Shown here: positions 27,713-45,400 of the stretch, piece by piece
Position numbering within the stretch: position 1 is the first letter of the stretch
Layout of the letters: each line of letters begins with the position of its first letter
NCBI RefSeq assembly: GCF_042242105.1
Contig: NC_092014.1
Location: forward strand, 10,105,374 to 10,169,373
Source: Pempheris klunzingeri
Lineage: Eukaryota; Chordata; Actinopteri; Acropomatiformes; Pempheridae
Direction: 5' to 3'
Length of the DNA stretch: 64,000 nucleotides
Made by a program: the position numbers and the translations under genes
Notes under the pieces: model-generated
What the model saw: the letters and a program-made list of their open reading frames with translations, nothing else
What the model was told of the DNA's origin: nothing
The model's database searches: none

Positions 27713-30700
27713 TTACGTGTATTTTATTGTCATTTCTTTCAAAAGGTCTTTTAGACTGTCCAGGAATACTGTAATATTTTGAAGCGAATAGGTTTCACAT
27801 GGTGGACACCCTGAAACCTGCAATTTGAAAGAGAAAGAATAAAACATGTTTTTACATAATTAATTAATATGTTTTTTTTTTTTTTTAAGTGAAAATACAA
27901 ACAACACGTAGTGACAAGGAAGCTTTGTGTGATGGAGTATGTTGGATTTAATGTACTAGCATTGACTTATAGGATGTTAATAACCATATTGAAGTGTGAT
28001 GAAGTACTGACGTTTTATACAGCTTCATCAGTGGTTATGCTAGAATGACAGGTAGTTTAAAAGTATGCATTTTTATAATAAATACCGGCACTCTAAGGAG
28101 GATTTCGTAAAAAGGACTTACAGAGTTAGCTTCATGAGGCAGATTCTCGTTGAACTCAAGGATGCAGTGATCTGTATTATCATCAATTTCTTCCTCAATA
28201 ATGACCATTATCAACTCCAACATGTAACAGCTGAGTGACATAATTTTACAGTCCTCCTAGGAGAGAAAGAAATGTCTCAGCATGGACACATACACTTACA
28301 GATTTGTTACATTAACAGTTATTAACAAGCATCCCTATGGCTGTGTCATGGCCTAGTGCACATCATGCAGGTTTTGACAGCTTCAAGGCAGCAACTTGAT
28401 CAAATCAAGATATAGCATAAAGTCTGTCTTAAATGCATTCTCTTAAATAGCGCCACTCTCCTAGCTGGGCAATTATTGTGCCGCATAATACGTAGAAAGA
28501 CATCTGTAAATAATATCTATGTGGTGTTTCATTCAGAAATAATAACTTTGGCATTGTCAAACATTACAATTCATTGCAATTCATCTTGTTGGGGGCATGA
28601 ATGACCACTGTTGTTTTAGCGTGACTCAAATAGGAGTAAGATAAGATAAGATATTCCTTTACTGGGAAATTTGCAACGTTACAGCAGCAGTGGAGCGTTC
28701 AGTGCAATACAGTACAAACAATAATAATAAACTGGTAAACTACTCTTCTACTAGCAGGGGGAGATATGAAAATATGTACAGTTTAGACTGTAAAGAGTCA
28801 GAGTAAGTATAAAAAATAGAAACCATATACATAGGGGGAATATAAAAAAAAGGGGGTGATATAAACAAAGTATTGCACATTGTGAAGTGAGGTAAAAATG
28901 CACAATGGTGCATCTGTAAGGGACTATCCGCAGCCACTGGTTAATACACATTTGGTCCTCTGGGGAGTATTACTGGCAGCAGGATGATGTATGTGTCGGC
29001 GACTCAATAACCTACAGTGCCCATATTGATCATAATTAGAGAACATGTTACCCAGTGCAACAATGTGGCTCATGGATGTGTTTTTAATAGTTTTGGACAG
29101 CAATGGAGGTCTATGACATTCCCTCCCCCTGACTTTGGCTGCACAGACAATACCTGTTAGTAGGATCAGTTCATTGTTGGCTTTTGTGCCTTAAAGTTTC
29201 AATTTCAAAATGACATTGGAAAACCATTCACTGAAGTGTAAAGACACGTCCTCTGATCTTTACATCTTTTTCTTAACTGAGATTCTAACATGTCGGCCAC
29301 TTACATCCTTAGTTAATGGAGCATACAGCATGGCATCAGATTTCTGAAAAGTGATAAGGACATGTAGAAACAATAAAATCAGACAGATTCAACGCTTTCA
29401 AATATTAAACAGAAAATAAAAAAATCCACTGCATGTGTAAAATTGATCCACAGGAGAGACGTGAACATGACCAAATTTTATTTGATTTGATACCTTCTCT
29501 CACCTTAATGGCCGGGATCAGTCTCTCTAAGCAAATCTGTACATCTTCTGTATCAGGCAAAGAAGGAGCATATGTAGAAGCAGCATACGTAGAAGTACTC
29601 AAGAAGCTTTAAGAGAGTGAAGAGACAATGATTATAATACATATTGACTGTGAGAATGTGCACATCGCTTTGATGTTTTGGGTTCTTGCAACAGTAGCTG
29701 TGAAAGTGGACAAGTGTTTAAAACCTACTGCTGAAGTACAAATTGTACCTAGCAGACACATAACTTTAGAACATTCAACGGTCACTTCATTTGTAGGCAT
29801 GTTGCTGTTCAGTCAGCGTTTCAATAGTCACATAAAAAACAGTCCTTCAAAGTAATGCTAGTGGTATGTAGACACAAAATGGTTCCCATATGGAAGTGCT
29901 GCCAGTATTAACAAGCCATTTATGCTTTTATGAGTGTATAATATCAAGTTATACTTGAACTGCACAGAACACACTCTTTTTTCCATTTTACATAACTGTA
30001 ACAAAAAGATCCTTTGTTGTTAATATTTCCACTCATGAATAATGTAGAATATCAGAATGAACCTGTGATGTGTTTGGTTAGTGTATTTTCCGAGCTGTAT
30101 TATTGATAATGGAAAGGTTTCGCCTGTCATTTTTAAGTATGATGACTAACATTAAACTTAGGACAAACAAGTCACACACTGTGTGCCTACCTCAGAACTA
30201 AGAAACAAAGCCAGACCTGAATTGTGTGTCTCTCTTGGCAAAGGTTACAGGTCAACTGGAACGGCACTCCTTTCTAGAAATAATAGAAGAAAATGTTAGA
30301 ATGTCATCCTTCGGGTTATTTTGTCAAGCTTGAATGAGACTATTCAGACAAAAAGAGCTAGTTAACAAGGTTAATCTATGCTACTTTACTTAAGAGCATA
30401 ATGCTTGTTATGTGAGTTATATAGTTACATAGGATAACACCAGAAAACTTTTTTGTTTTAAAAGTTTTAGACCCAAGGCAACAATGCTATTGATAAAAAA
30501 ATAACTTTTACTTAATTTATTAATTTAATTTAAGGCCAATATCGAAAATCACAAATCTACCTCAAAGTGGGTTCATAATCTGTACTGCAATTGTACTGTA
30601 ATTTGTGATGCTAGTAATGTTATGAATGAACTGAAACTGTAAATCTGTCATCAAAATAGTTGCCAGTGAATTTTTATCAACTAATCCATTCAACTCCTAA

Positions 30701-33700
30701 ATGATTCAGAGAGTGAATCACTCGAGTGATGTGATTAATTCACTGCTTAGTGTGGATAAGTGTTGTTTTTAAGTATTGTTCTATCTTCTGCACATCCAGC
30801 CTACTATTATGGGCAGGTTTAGAAAGGTTTGATTGATGGGAGGGGGCTGAGGCTCAGTTTTAAAGAATGAGGGCAATAAAATAGTTGCTACTAGTAACTC
30901 GCTATCTGGAAGTATTATGAGGCAACAGACACAGACATGTAAAAGACACCCCACACATTCTACATAGTAAAACACCCAGTGTGTGCATTTGTTCAGCGTC
31001 TCTTTGTGGGCATTTTCCATATCTTTGTGGTTGTTTTGCATCTATTTTGGGTCTCTTTGTAATCATTTGACCGACTTTCCAAGAAGAAATGTTAACATTG
31101 GTTTCAGAGGCCACCACTCTGGCCCTGCCAAGTTCAAAATATATAAAGATTGTTCAAAGAATCCTGATTGATTGCAGCCATCGGCGTACAGCCATACAAA
31201 GAATGTGTGAGTCATTTGAAGGGTGTGAATCAGATTAAGCCTTTGCTTTAATTAATAGCTTGAGGCAGACCAGAGTGGCTTACTGTAATTGTGTTTCCCG
31301 TCAGGTGAAGTGTCTGTACAGACTTCATAACCTGTAAACTATTCATAGCATTGTATTTGTATGTTCATCAGATTTAGCTTTGAAAAAATTAAAATTAAAT
31401 TCTACTTTAGTCTTATCGAACTCAAATGTTAGGTGTGCCATGCTTTTAGTAAAAAGAACACGGTGTACCTGTCCTGTTTGATTTGGTAACACCTTGCACG
31501 ATACAAACTGCCTTCTGTTGGACTACTGTTGGATTAAGGTTTTTGAAAATTACATTGATAGAAGAATACAAAATATAAAGCTGCGCCTAACAGTTATTTT
31601 CAAAAAAAAAAAAGGTCTTTCAGCAAGCATTTCTGTTTTATAAAAGATGATCAATCTGTTATGAAAAATGTTGTTTCTGTTAACCGTCCTTTCAGCATTG
31701 CTAAAAATGCAGCGCTTAATGCATGCTGCCTGTAACATGAAGGAATGCATCATCTTAAACACAAAGTGGGACAGTGGCATTGTTGAGAAGTTTAGGCTGC
31801 ACATGCGACCCTGCTGGAACGTAGAAAATAGGCAGAAGAGAACTATGGTTAAATTAAATTAAGTGTACTTAAATGTCATCACGTATGAAGAGTAAAAGTG
31901 TTAATTATTTAGCAGAGTACTCTACTACTCTACTACATTACTGTCATATTATTATCTATGTTATATTGTTTTATTACCGTTTTTCTTCATTGTTTTGATG
32001 CATTTTTAAAAAAACCCTGTTTTGAGCATACGTGACACAAACTGTGCTACATGGGTGCGACTGACAATTCAATTATTACTGATTAATTTCCCTATTAGTT
32101 TCTTAATTGGCTGAACTACATGCAGCTGTCTCATTCAATTTATGACAATCCATTATTTTTTAGAGGATAACTACATATTTTGTATGTGAAATCATAATCT
32201 GCAGAGTAACTAGTACCTTCATTTGTCAGATAAAGCGGAGTAAAAATTTAATTTTTTTCTCTCTGAAATGTAATGCAGTGGACAGTGGAGGTAACTTAGT
32301 TATCTTACTCAACTTGTATTTACTTTAACATTTACATTTATACTCCACTACATTTCAGAAAGAAATATTGTACTTTTTACTCCATTACCATGTATCTCAT
32401 ACCTGTAGTTACTAGTTATTTTACTGATCAAGATGTTAAACATAAAATAAACACATGTATAATATGATGGATTTTCTTTTGAATCAATATAAATTAGTCA
32501 GAATTTGACTAGCTATATTAAAATGCAGCTTACAAGTTACTGACAATGACTTATGAGCTGTTTTAATCATTTAAATCCAATATTACAATCTATATAATAG
32601 TATAATACCTTGAAATTGGCCACATTGCATAGTAAGCACTTTTTCTTTTGATCCTTGCTGTTACTTGATACTTCTGTACTTTTGCTGAAGTAGTAACAAT
32701 TATTCCAATCAGAGTATTTTTATATGTCATAAAATGTCTCAAGGTGACCAATGACGTCCTTTTAGCAGCCGATAGGGGGAGATCGCATTTTTAAGTTAGT
32801 GAGGCTTCTGACACAGTGGATCATGCCATCTTAATTGATGACCTTAAAACCTGGGTTGGTGTCATGAACACTGCATTAATTGGTTTTACAGTCACCTCTC
32901 AGAAAGAACTTACTCAGTCATCATAGACAATTACTCTTTGTCTAAAACTCACATTGTCTGAGGTGTACCGCAAGGTTCAATTTTAGGTCCAGTTTTATTT
33001 TCTGCAAGGTTCAATTTTAGGTCCAATTTTATCCTCTGTTTACATGCTCCAAATTATCCAGTGTCATAACGTCTCTTTTCATTGCCACACAGACGACACA
33101 CAAATATCCCTTCCCCTGAGACCCCTAAAACCCACTTTTGCAGACTTTTTTACATGTTGTCTTTTTATTACTTTGTGCTTTTTAATCTTTTTTCATTGCT
33201 TGCATTTTATTATTTCTGTTCTTTTATTTGTATTCATTTATATTTGCATTCTTCATTGCCTTTAATCTCTTCTATCACCTGTGTTTTTCCTGCCTTTGCT
33301 CTACTGTTTTTGTTTTTTTTTGTCATTGTCTTCTTACTCTGAATCTGATCTAAATCACGTGTTTTGTTTGGCCTCACTGTTGAGCTTTCTGTTGTTAAAC
33401 TGATCCCTGAGTAGGATACCCTGTGTTGCTTTGTCTGTCAGAGCACTTTGTAAACTCTGTTTCTTTCATAAGGTGCTACACAAACAAAGTTATTATTATA
33501 ATTATTATCATTATTAGTAGTATTATTACCATTATTATCATTATTATTATTATCATCATTATTATTAGTATTATTACTACTTTTATTATTATTATCATTA
33601 TTATTATTATTAGTAGTAGTAGTAGTATAATTATTATTATCGTAGTCGTTTCCTCCAGGTCAAGTTAACAGGGGGAGCTCGTTAAACCAGATTACGTCAT

Positions 33701-34069
33701 CTGCTCCAAACGAAAGTGAAACCACACCAGTGACAGTACTACTGTTGCGCTTGTTTTTAACCAAATAAACATAATATTGCAAGGTTCACCTACAGCAGCT
33801 GAAATAGGTCCCGTGGACCCACGTGGATCACCCACGTTGGCACACCTCCGACCATTAAGCACAAACTATATCCCGCCGGTGTGAACTTTGCCTCGTCTAT
33901 GTGTTCCTACATGAAAACTCTGCTTGTCGCCCGCTCTCACTACCAACCACTAGACCAACCCTGAGGGTGGTAGTTTACAGGTAGACTCCAGTCTGCTCAC
34001 CGCTCGCTTGTCTCCAGGGCATGTGGGCTGGAAGAGGATCACCAGGAGCGCCGTCATGAAGTCTGTCAT
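27713..34069 (-). CDS. il15: IL15, interleukin-15 (177 aa, six coding exons)
   Basis: IL-15 is a four-helix common-gamma-chain cytokine supporting NK and memory T cells. Exons in transcript order: 34069-34001, 30273-30191, 29606-29504, 29343-29305, 28256-28122, 27817-27713 (stop at 27715-27713). Phases agree at every join. Family evidence: two cysteine pairs spaced as in IL-15, C101/C108 (EDCKIMSLSC, matching the SCKVTAMKC region of human IL-15) and C147/C150 (SGCPPC, matching ESGCKEC), followed by an N-glycosylation site (NIT at 157) and an amphipathic last helix (VFLDSLKDLLKEM). The leader is long: about 40 residues precede the hydrophobic core (VWLCFLVLSF, about 43-52), as in the unusually long IL-15 signal peptide. 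The 39-bp exon 4 is typical of this gene. Exon 1 is the least certain: MTDFMTALLV is chosen because its donor gives a phase-0 join and it sits in a GC-rich 5' region. A second ATG lies at codon 5. An additional in-frame exon in the 3.7-kb first intron cannot be excluded. Confidence 0.9.
28637..28930. mobile_element. Dispersed teleost retroelement fragment
   Basis: AAGATAAGATAAGATATTCC, then GGGAAATTTGCAACGTTACA, CAGCAGCAGTGG and later a TATTGCACATTGTG segment form a repeat commonly seen in teleost genomes (the usual 'tree' of TTCCTTTA..GGGGAAATTT motifs). I cannot name its class with confidence. It sits in the IL15 intron between exons 4 and 5. Confidence 0.5.
32235..32715. repeat. Dispersed repeat of the 'TACTCCACTACATTTCAG' family
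   Basis: TTTACATTTATACTCCACTA, ACATTTCAGAAAGAAATATT, GTACTTTTTACTCC and TACTTCTGTACTTTTGCTGA form a repeat very common in teleosts. A related copy lies at 62690-62960. Class not determined. It lies in IL15 intron 1. Confidence 0.5.
32735..33140 (+). pseudogene. Degenerate L2-like LINE reverse-transcriptase fragment
   Basis: Broken pieces of a reverse transcriptase are readable in order: VTNDVLLAADRG, a DTVDHAIL-like segment, then GSILGP (twice) and CHTDDTQISLPL, which corresponds to the YADDTQI active-site region. Stops and frame changes interrupt it, and the segment around GSILGPVLF is duplicated in tandem (about 32971-33000 and 33004-33033). It is in IL15 intron 1, antisense to IL15. Confidence 0.7.
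33489..33650. repeat. ATT-rich trinucleotide repeat
   Basis: An imperfect ATT/ATC/AGT trinucleotide tract about 160 bp long in IL15 intron 1. It gives a false poly-Ile frame. Confidence 0.85.
33712..33722 (+). promoter_or_regulatory. ISRE/IRF-like element in IL15 intron 1
   Basis: GAAAGTGAAAC matches the GAAANNGAAA core bound by interferon-regulatory factors. It lies 280 bp inside the first intron, downstream of the IL15 first coding exon. IL15 transcription is known to respond to interferon and IRFs in mammals, so the site is plausible, but an 11-bp match alone is weak evidence. Confidence 0.4.
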
Positions 34070-34238
34070 CTGCGCAGCGGCAGCGGGTGCTCTCCAATAG
34101 GCCAAGATCACATTTTTGCATTTCACTTGTACTAAAATTTCTCTGTCTCATTGATCCGTGTCCGGTATTAATCACACTTGAAGACGAGTGCGCGCGGTAC
34201 TGATGACTCTCCGGACGCCGACTCACACACGCCCTCAT
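34070..34238 (-). promoter_or_regulatory. il15: IL15 5' leader region with upstream AUGs
   Basis: Reading toward the IL15 start, the minus strand has ATG at 34238, near 34151, near 34121 and near 34113. The first three share one frame, which stays open past the IL15 start codon in another frame (169 nt offset). The last is followed at once by TGA. A CCAAT box (ATTGG on the minus strand) lies near 34095. The transcription start is not known, so how many of these AUGs are in the mRNA is unproven. Confidence 0.45.
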
Positions 34239-35604
34239 ATCGTCACGTTGAGCTGAAGTTCACACCTCCTCTAACTCGTCACTTTGTTGCACAGCAGTAC
34301 GTGTCCGGGCAGCTGTTGACAGAGGCCTTTCTTGTTATTCTATAAACTTCATAGCAGGCGGTTCATCTTTCATTTCAAAATATCCAGCCAAACGGGATTT
34401 TATTGTTTAACGGCATGTTTTAACACAAATGTGTATCAACGAATACAAAGATCAGGGCAAATAGGTCATGTTTACATAATCTCTCTCTTGCGAAGTAAAC
34501 CCTGTCAATTATCACTATACTCTGCAGATTAATTCCTCAGCAGAACACTTATTACACAGTAAAGACACCATGATCATAATTTATTTCAGACCATAACCAG
34601 GGCTGGATTTCCGCCCCGAAGCTGTGGATTTCTGATGAGGCCGTTAGTTTGCGGTGATTTCATTGGCTGCTGATTTGTTTGGGTAAATACGCCATCGGAG
34701 TACAATAAGTGTTTGGAGCCACTTGCCAAACTGTCAGAAAAGACATCTGATGACAACTGACGGCCATAACGTAAACTTTAAGAGCATTGTTACATTATCC
34801 AGGAGGTCCCTGTGTTCCTACTTTGATGGACAATCAGAAAATCATTAAAAGAAAACTCTAAGATGGGAAGTAACTGTTGGGAAAGGAGCCACTTTCAAAC
34901 TGTATAACCTTTATTGTGGAGGGACTCTGTGTCAAAATGAACATGACCGCCACAAAAAAATAGTCTAACAAGGTTTATGGCTAATTTTGACTTCCAGGTG
35001 CATCAATCCAGCCCCAACTATAAGAAAAACAAGTTGTCTCTGGGACCAGGTACAGAAACCTCAACACGTTTTTTGGTACCCACTAAAATGTGTCCATAGC
35101 ACTTAGTATAAAAAAATTGTCAAGTACCAAAAATTGGCGTTGAATGTCGGTCAGATTCATAATTGTTTACTAATTTTGTAGTACTGACAGTACCACTTTA
35201 CAGTAAGAGTACCTTTATAAGTGATTTATGAAATAAATGATTTATAAATGCTTTACTTTATTGATAGGCTTATACCTGTAAATCATTAACTGTTATATCA
35301 CTTAAGATAAGAAAAAGGGCAACAGAGACCTGCTGCTTGCCAAAAAGTGAGCCCACATTTATCTGGAATGTTAATCCTGGTTACACGTATTATTTACTTT
35401 CATGCTGATGTGATTTACACTTCAAGGTTCTTTTCTTCTAAATGTTGGTCACTCATTAAGACTACAGTGGTCAATGTATGAACTGTGTTATAACTTGTTT
35501 ATATTGTTAATTTATGATCCAGAAGGTGCTTCCAACCTAATTAAAAGCAAGTTATGAGTCCTTAGTAAAGGTAGTCTTATTGTTAAGCGGTACAGTATTG
35601 ACAC
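34239..35604. other. IL15-ZNF330 intergenic region
   Basis: About 1.3 kb between the IL15 5' region and the ZNF330 3' end, both on the minus strand. I see no gene. IL15 promoter elements are expected here, but no TATA box is clear. Confidence 0.6.
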
Positions 35605-35725
35605 TCAGCCCGAGTTACACCAGCTTTATTTTTGAATAATTCTCCAACATGTCCCCATTGATTCCTGCTCTGTAACAAGGTAACATGTGGATCTGTGGAC
35701 TGCGCAGGCCTCTCCACTCTCCGTC
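35605..35725 (-). terminator. znf330: ZNF330 short 3' UTR with polyadenylation signal
   Basis: A minus-strand AATAAA lies at 35630-35625, about 100 nt after the ZNF330 stop, so the predicted 3' UTR is very short. The IL15 5' end begins about 1.3 kb further on the same strand. Confidence 0.55.
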
Positions 35726-42119
<6,394 letters not shown>

Positions 42120-42462
42120 TTTACGACTATTTTGCCTCCCTGAGATGCCACGGGGCGTCAGAGCCACCTTGACCACGCCCAGGTCACGTGCTCATGCGCG
42201 GCGAGCCAATCCTGAGCGAGGACGGGAAACAGCTGACGGTGAACAACAACACACGGCGTCGTCTTTGCCTGCAGGTGGTGGTGTGTAGAGGACTCCTGCA
42301 CGTAGCCCACAAACTCTCAGGACACCCCGCCAGTGAGGGCCGGTGTCGGAGGACTGGTATGAAAGGCGGATGCGCGTTTTAACCCGCTCCTCCTGTGAGA
42401 AGAGGGAGGCGGTGCGAGCTTTCCACTGAGGAGCGCTTCATCCATCCCAGACCAGCCGCACA
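42120..42462 (+). promoter_or_regulatory. rnf150: CpG-rich RNF150 promoter and 5' UTR
   Basis: CpG density rises sharply at about 42120 and stays high through exon 1 to about 42900, as expected for a CpG-island promoter. Sites seen: GC/KLF-type ACCACGCCC (42172-42180), a palindromic E-box CACGTG (42185-42190) and CCAAT (42206-42210). ZNF330 is transcribed away from here in the other direction from about 41.2 kb, so the spacer may serve both genes. Confidence 0.55.
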
Positions 42463-45400
42463 ATGGCACCGTCCCTCATCCGAGCTTGCCGCAGTCTGGC
42501 TCTCTCGACGTGGCTGCTGTCGTTTTGTTTCGTCCACTTGCTGTGCCTGGACTTCACGGTCGCAGAGAAAGAGGAATGGTACACGGCCTTCGTCAACATC
42601 ACCTATCTGGACCCCGTCACGTCCGAGGTGAAGACGGAGAAATCCGAGTGCGGGCGCTATGGCGAGCACTCGCCCAAGAAAGAAGCCAGAGGTCTGGTCC
42701 TGGTGCCGTCCGACAGACAGGCATGCGACCCACACGTCCGGTTCCCCCCCGTCTCTCACAGCACCTCCTGGGTGGCGTTGGTGGCTGCGGGGAACTGCAC
42801 ATACAGAGAGAAAATCCGTAACGTTGCAAACCACAACGCCTCTGCGGTTGTCATATACAATGTGGGCTCCAGCGGTGCCAACGACACCATAACAATGCCC
42901 CATCCAGGTAAGAGACGATCTGCCAGTCTGCACGAAAACTCATCTTTTCACTGACTTTTCCATCACGTTTCCTCTCCAGCTGAGTGATGGAGGCCTTAGA
43001 GTACAAATGTCACTCATTTGTTGGGCACCTTTGGCCAAGATTCATGGTTTTAGTGCAGGAGCTCCTCTGCATCTGTGCTATCAGCTCAATTATCACTGTG
43101 TTTCGTGGTGAAGTAGAAAAGTGCACCAGCTCCTCAGTGACTGGCTGTGAGACTTTGTTGTAGCTTTTTCTCAAATGTGGGTGCAACATTGTAATAGTGT
43201 ACTTCATAGGCTGGGTGTGAAATAAAGATAAGAATCTGAAACACATTTGATGCCAGCTTTTGCTGCCCGACAGTGGTCAATATTTGGTCCCACAGACGCA
43301 CAGCAATTAGTACCATTTAGTGGTATTAAGGGTCAATTTCCAGCTCCACATGCCAGAGGAAGCAGCCTCGAATAATCACTTAAAAACTGCACTGAATCAC
43401 TGAGCACAATCTCCCAATTCACCTGAGAGTTCTTAAAACGCATTTCAGGCCTTGTGAAAAAAAACTTGATGTACTGTACATTATAAATCTGACGAATGAT
43501 CAACCTCTTAGCACGAAGACAGCAGCACAGGATTAGATTTTTTAACACAATAATAATAAATACACTCTCAAACGCTGACAGTTGAGCACATTGTCAGTGT
43601 TCCCAGTAACAGATAAATAACAATAACAAATACTTTTCATTTCACTACCATGTGTCCACTTTCCTCTGATGGAGTTTATCTGCTAGGCTCTAACTGTGCC
43701 CCTGATCCATTACCAAGCATTAAACCATACAAATAAATAATATTGTGCCAAAAAATCCAAAGATGGCAAACAACACGTAACTTCAGCCCAGCTTCACTCA
43801 TTTGTTGGGTTTTGGCAGTGTGACACAGGCGTTCTCCCCTTCACAACTTTTCTTCATGAATATTAATATATGAATTAAAAGAACCTCTGTAATCAACATG
43901 TAAACATGTGTTTTCAAATTTCACAGACAAGCACAGGCTTCAGACTCAACGTAGCACATTTCAAATGACCCTTAAAGACAAAGCTGAAGAACATCAAACA
44001 GTCTTCCTTTGACTTAAAGCATGGTTAATACCAAAGCACACACTGTAGAACTAAAGTGTGTAAATAAACCTTGTATAAACAACACACCCAACACACCCTC
44101 TGGTGTAATCTGTGCAACACGACCTGAAAACACAGACCCACTGTCAGGTTCCTCCAAAGAGAGTCACATTTCCCTTCCTTGTTTGCCGGAGGCAGAGCAG
44201 CCTGATGCAAAGATAATTGGACAAACAGTTTGCTATTTAAACAGCTCAGAGTCATTCGCTTGCTACCTGTTGGTGACAACGTTTTAATGAATTGACCAAT
44301 AAATACACAAACAAAAGTGCGGTCATGTTTGTATGTGCTAAATCTAGAAATCTTATTTCAAAGTTCATCTTAGACTAAGACAAAGTTTAGTTTAAGCAGA
44401 AAGGTCTTAATGCCACTCAGGAGATTCCTCTTCAAATGGATTGCTGGGTCTTTTTTGACTACAAGGGTCATTTTCACAGAGGAACGAGGACACACGTCTA
44501 TTTCTATCTCCCTTAGTTTTATTGTTTCAGGTTAATTTTCTTACTGAAGTCTTTCTGAGCTTTTTCTCGTATTGTCCTGACAACATATTCCAGATAAGAG
44601 AAGATCAGATTTGAGAAAAAGGCTCATATGCTCATATGAGCCTTCTTCAGTTGTCACTGTGACCTTTAGTTATTTCTAGTACAGATGCAAAAACTTTATT
44701 TCTTAAAAAGGTTAAGGGAAACTACAAACGATCGTTCGAATTTTTTGGCTTTTTCTGAACAGATTAGATGCATTATTTATGAGAATAAAAGGCCTTCTGC
44801 AATAGTTGTGAGGCTTTTTTTTCCCGTTTGACTTCAGGTGGTTGCTACTTTTCATAAAGGTGTGGCTGACCACACCTCTCCACATGTGATGGACAACAGC
44901 ACAGTGATAAAGGCTGAGTGACGAGTAACCGTATAGAAAAGGATGCTCAAACAAAAAGCGCACAGCACCTGACGACAAAATGGTCACTTGATGTCGAGAC
45001 GTTTTTAAGTAAAGGGTGCTTTTGTACAACAGGTGTCGTTGGCACATGTCATGAGAAGCAGATCATTTAAATTCTATGCAAAGCCTCTAAAGCTTTCATT
45101 CAAATAAGTGAGTTGTTTGATAGCATCACCTGGACAAGCTGCAGCTTTGAAATACTGCTTACGTGTTAAAGCATCTATAACTTCATTTTCTTCTTACAGT
45201 TGTTATTTAGAGCGGCACCAATTAAATCAACAATTGGTCAAATGACATTTAAGGTCATTTAAGGTGTTGCCCATAGCGATGAACTCTCATCAGTCATGTT
45301 TTTACTAGGCACGTATTTTCAGTAGATATGTTTTAAAAAACGTTGTGTCTGCTGTCTGCCCAGCAGCAAACAGCAGCTTTAGAGAAGTTAGCGAGTGGCG

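Larger units (their letters stand above)
30274..34000. other. il15: IL15 intron 1
   Basis: Contains the LINE fragment (32735-33140), a dispersed repeat (32235-32715), the ATT-rich tract and the ISRE-like site. No other exon was found that fits phase 0 on both sides. Confidence 0.65.

Noticed and set aside
33423..33668. Poly-Ile frame
   Set aside because: Product of the ATT-rich trinucleotide repeat.
42379..42933. 184-codon minus-strand frame over RNF150 exon 1
   Set aside because: Antisense shadow of a GC-rich coding exon; no family resemblance.
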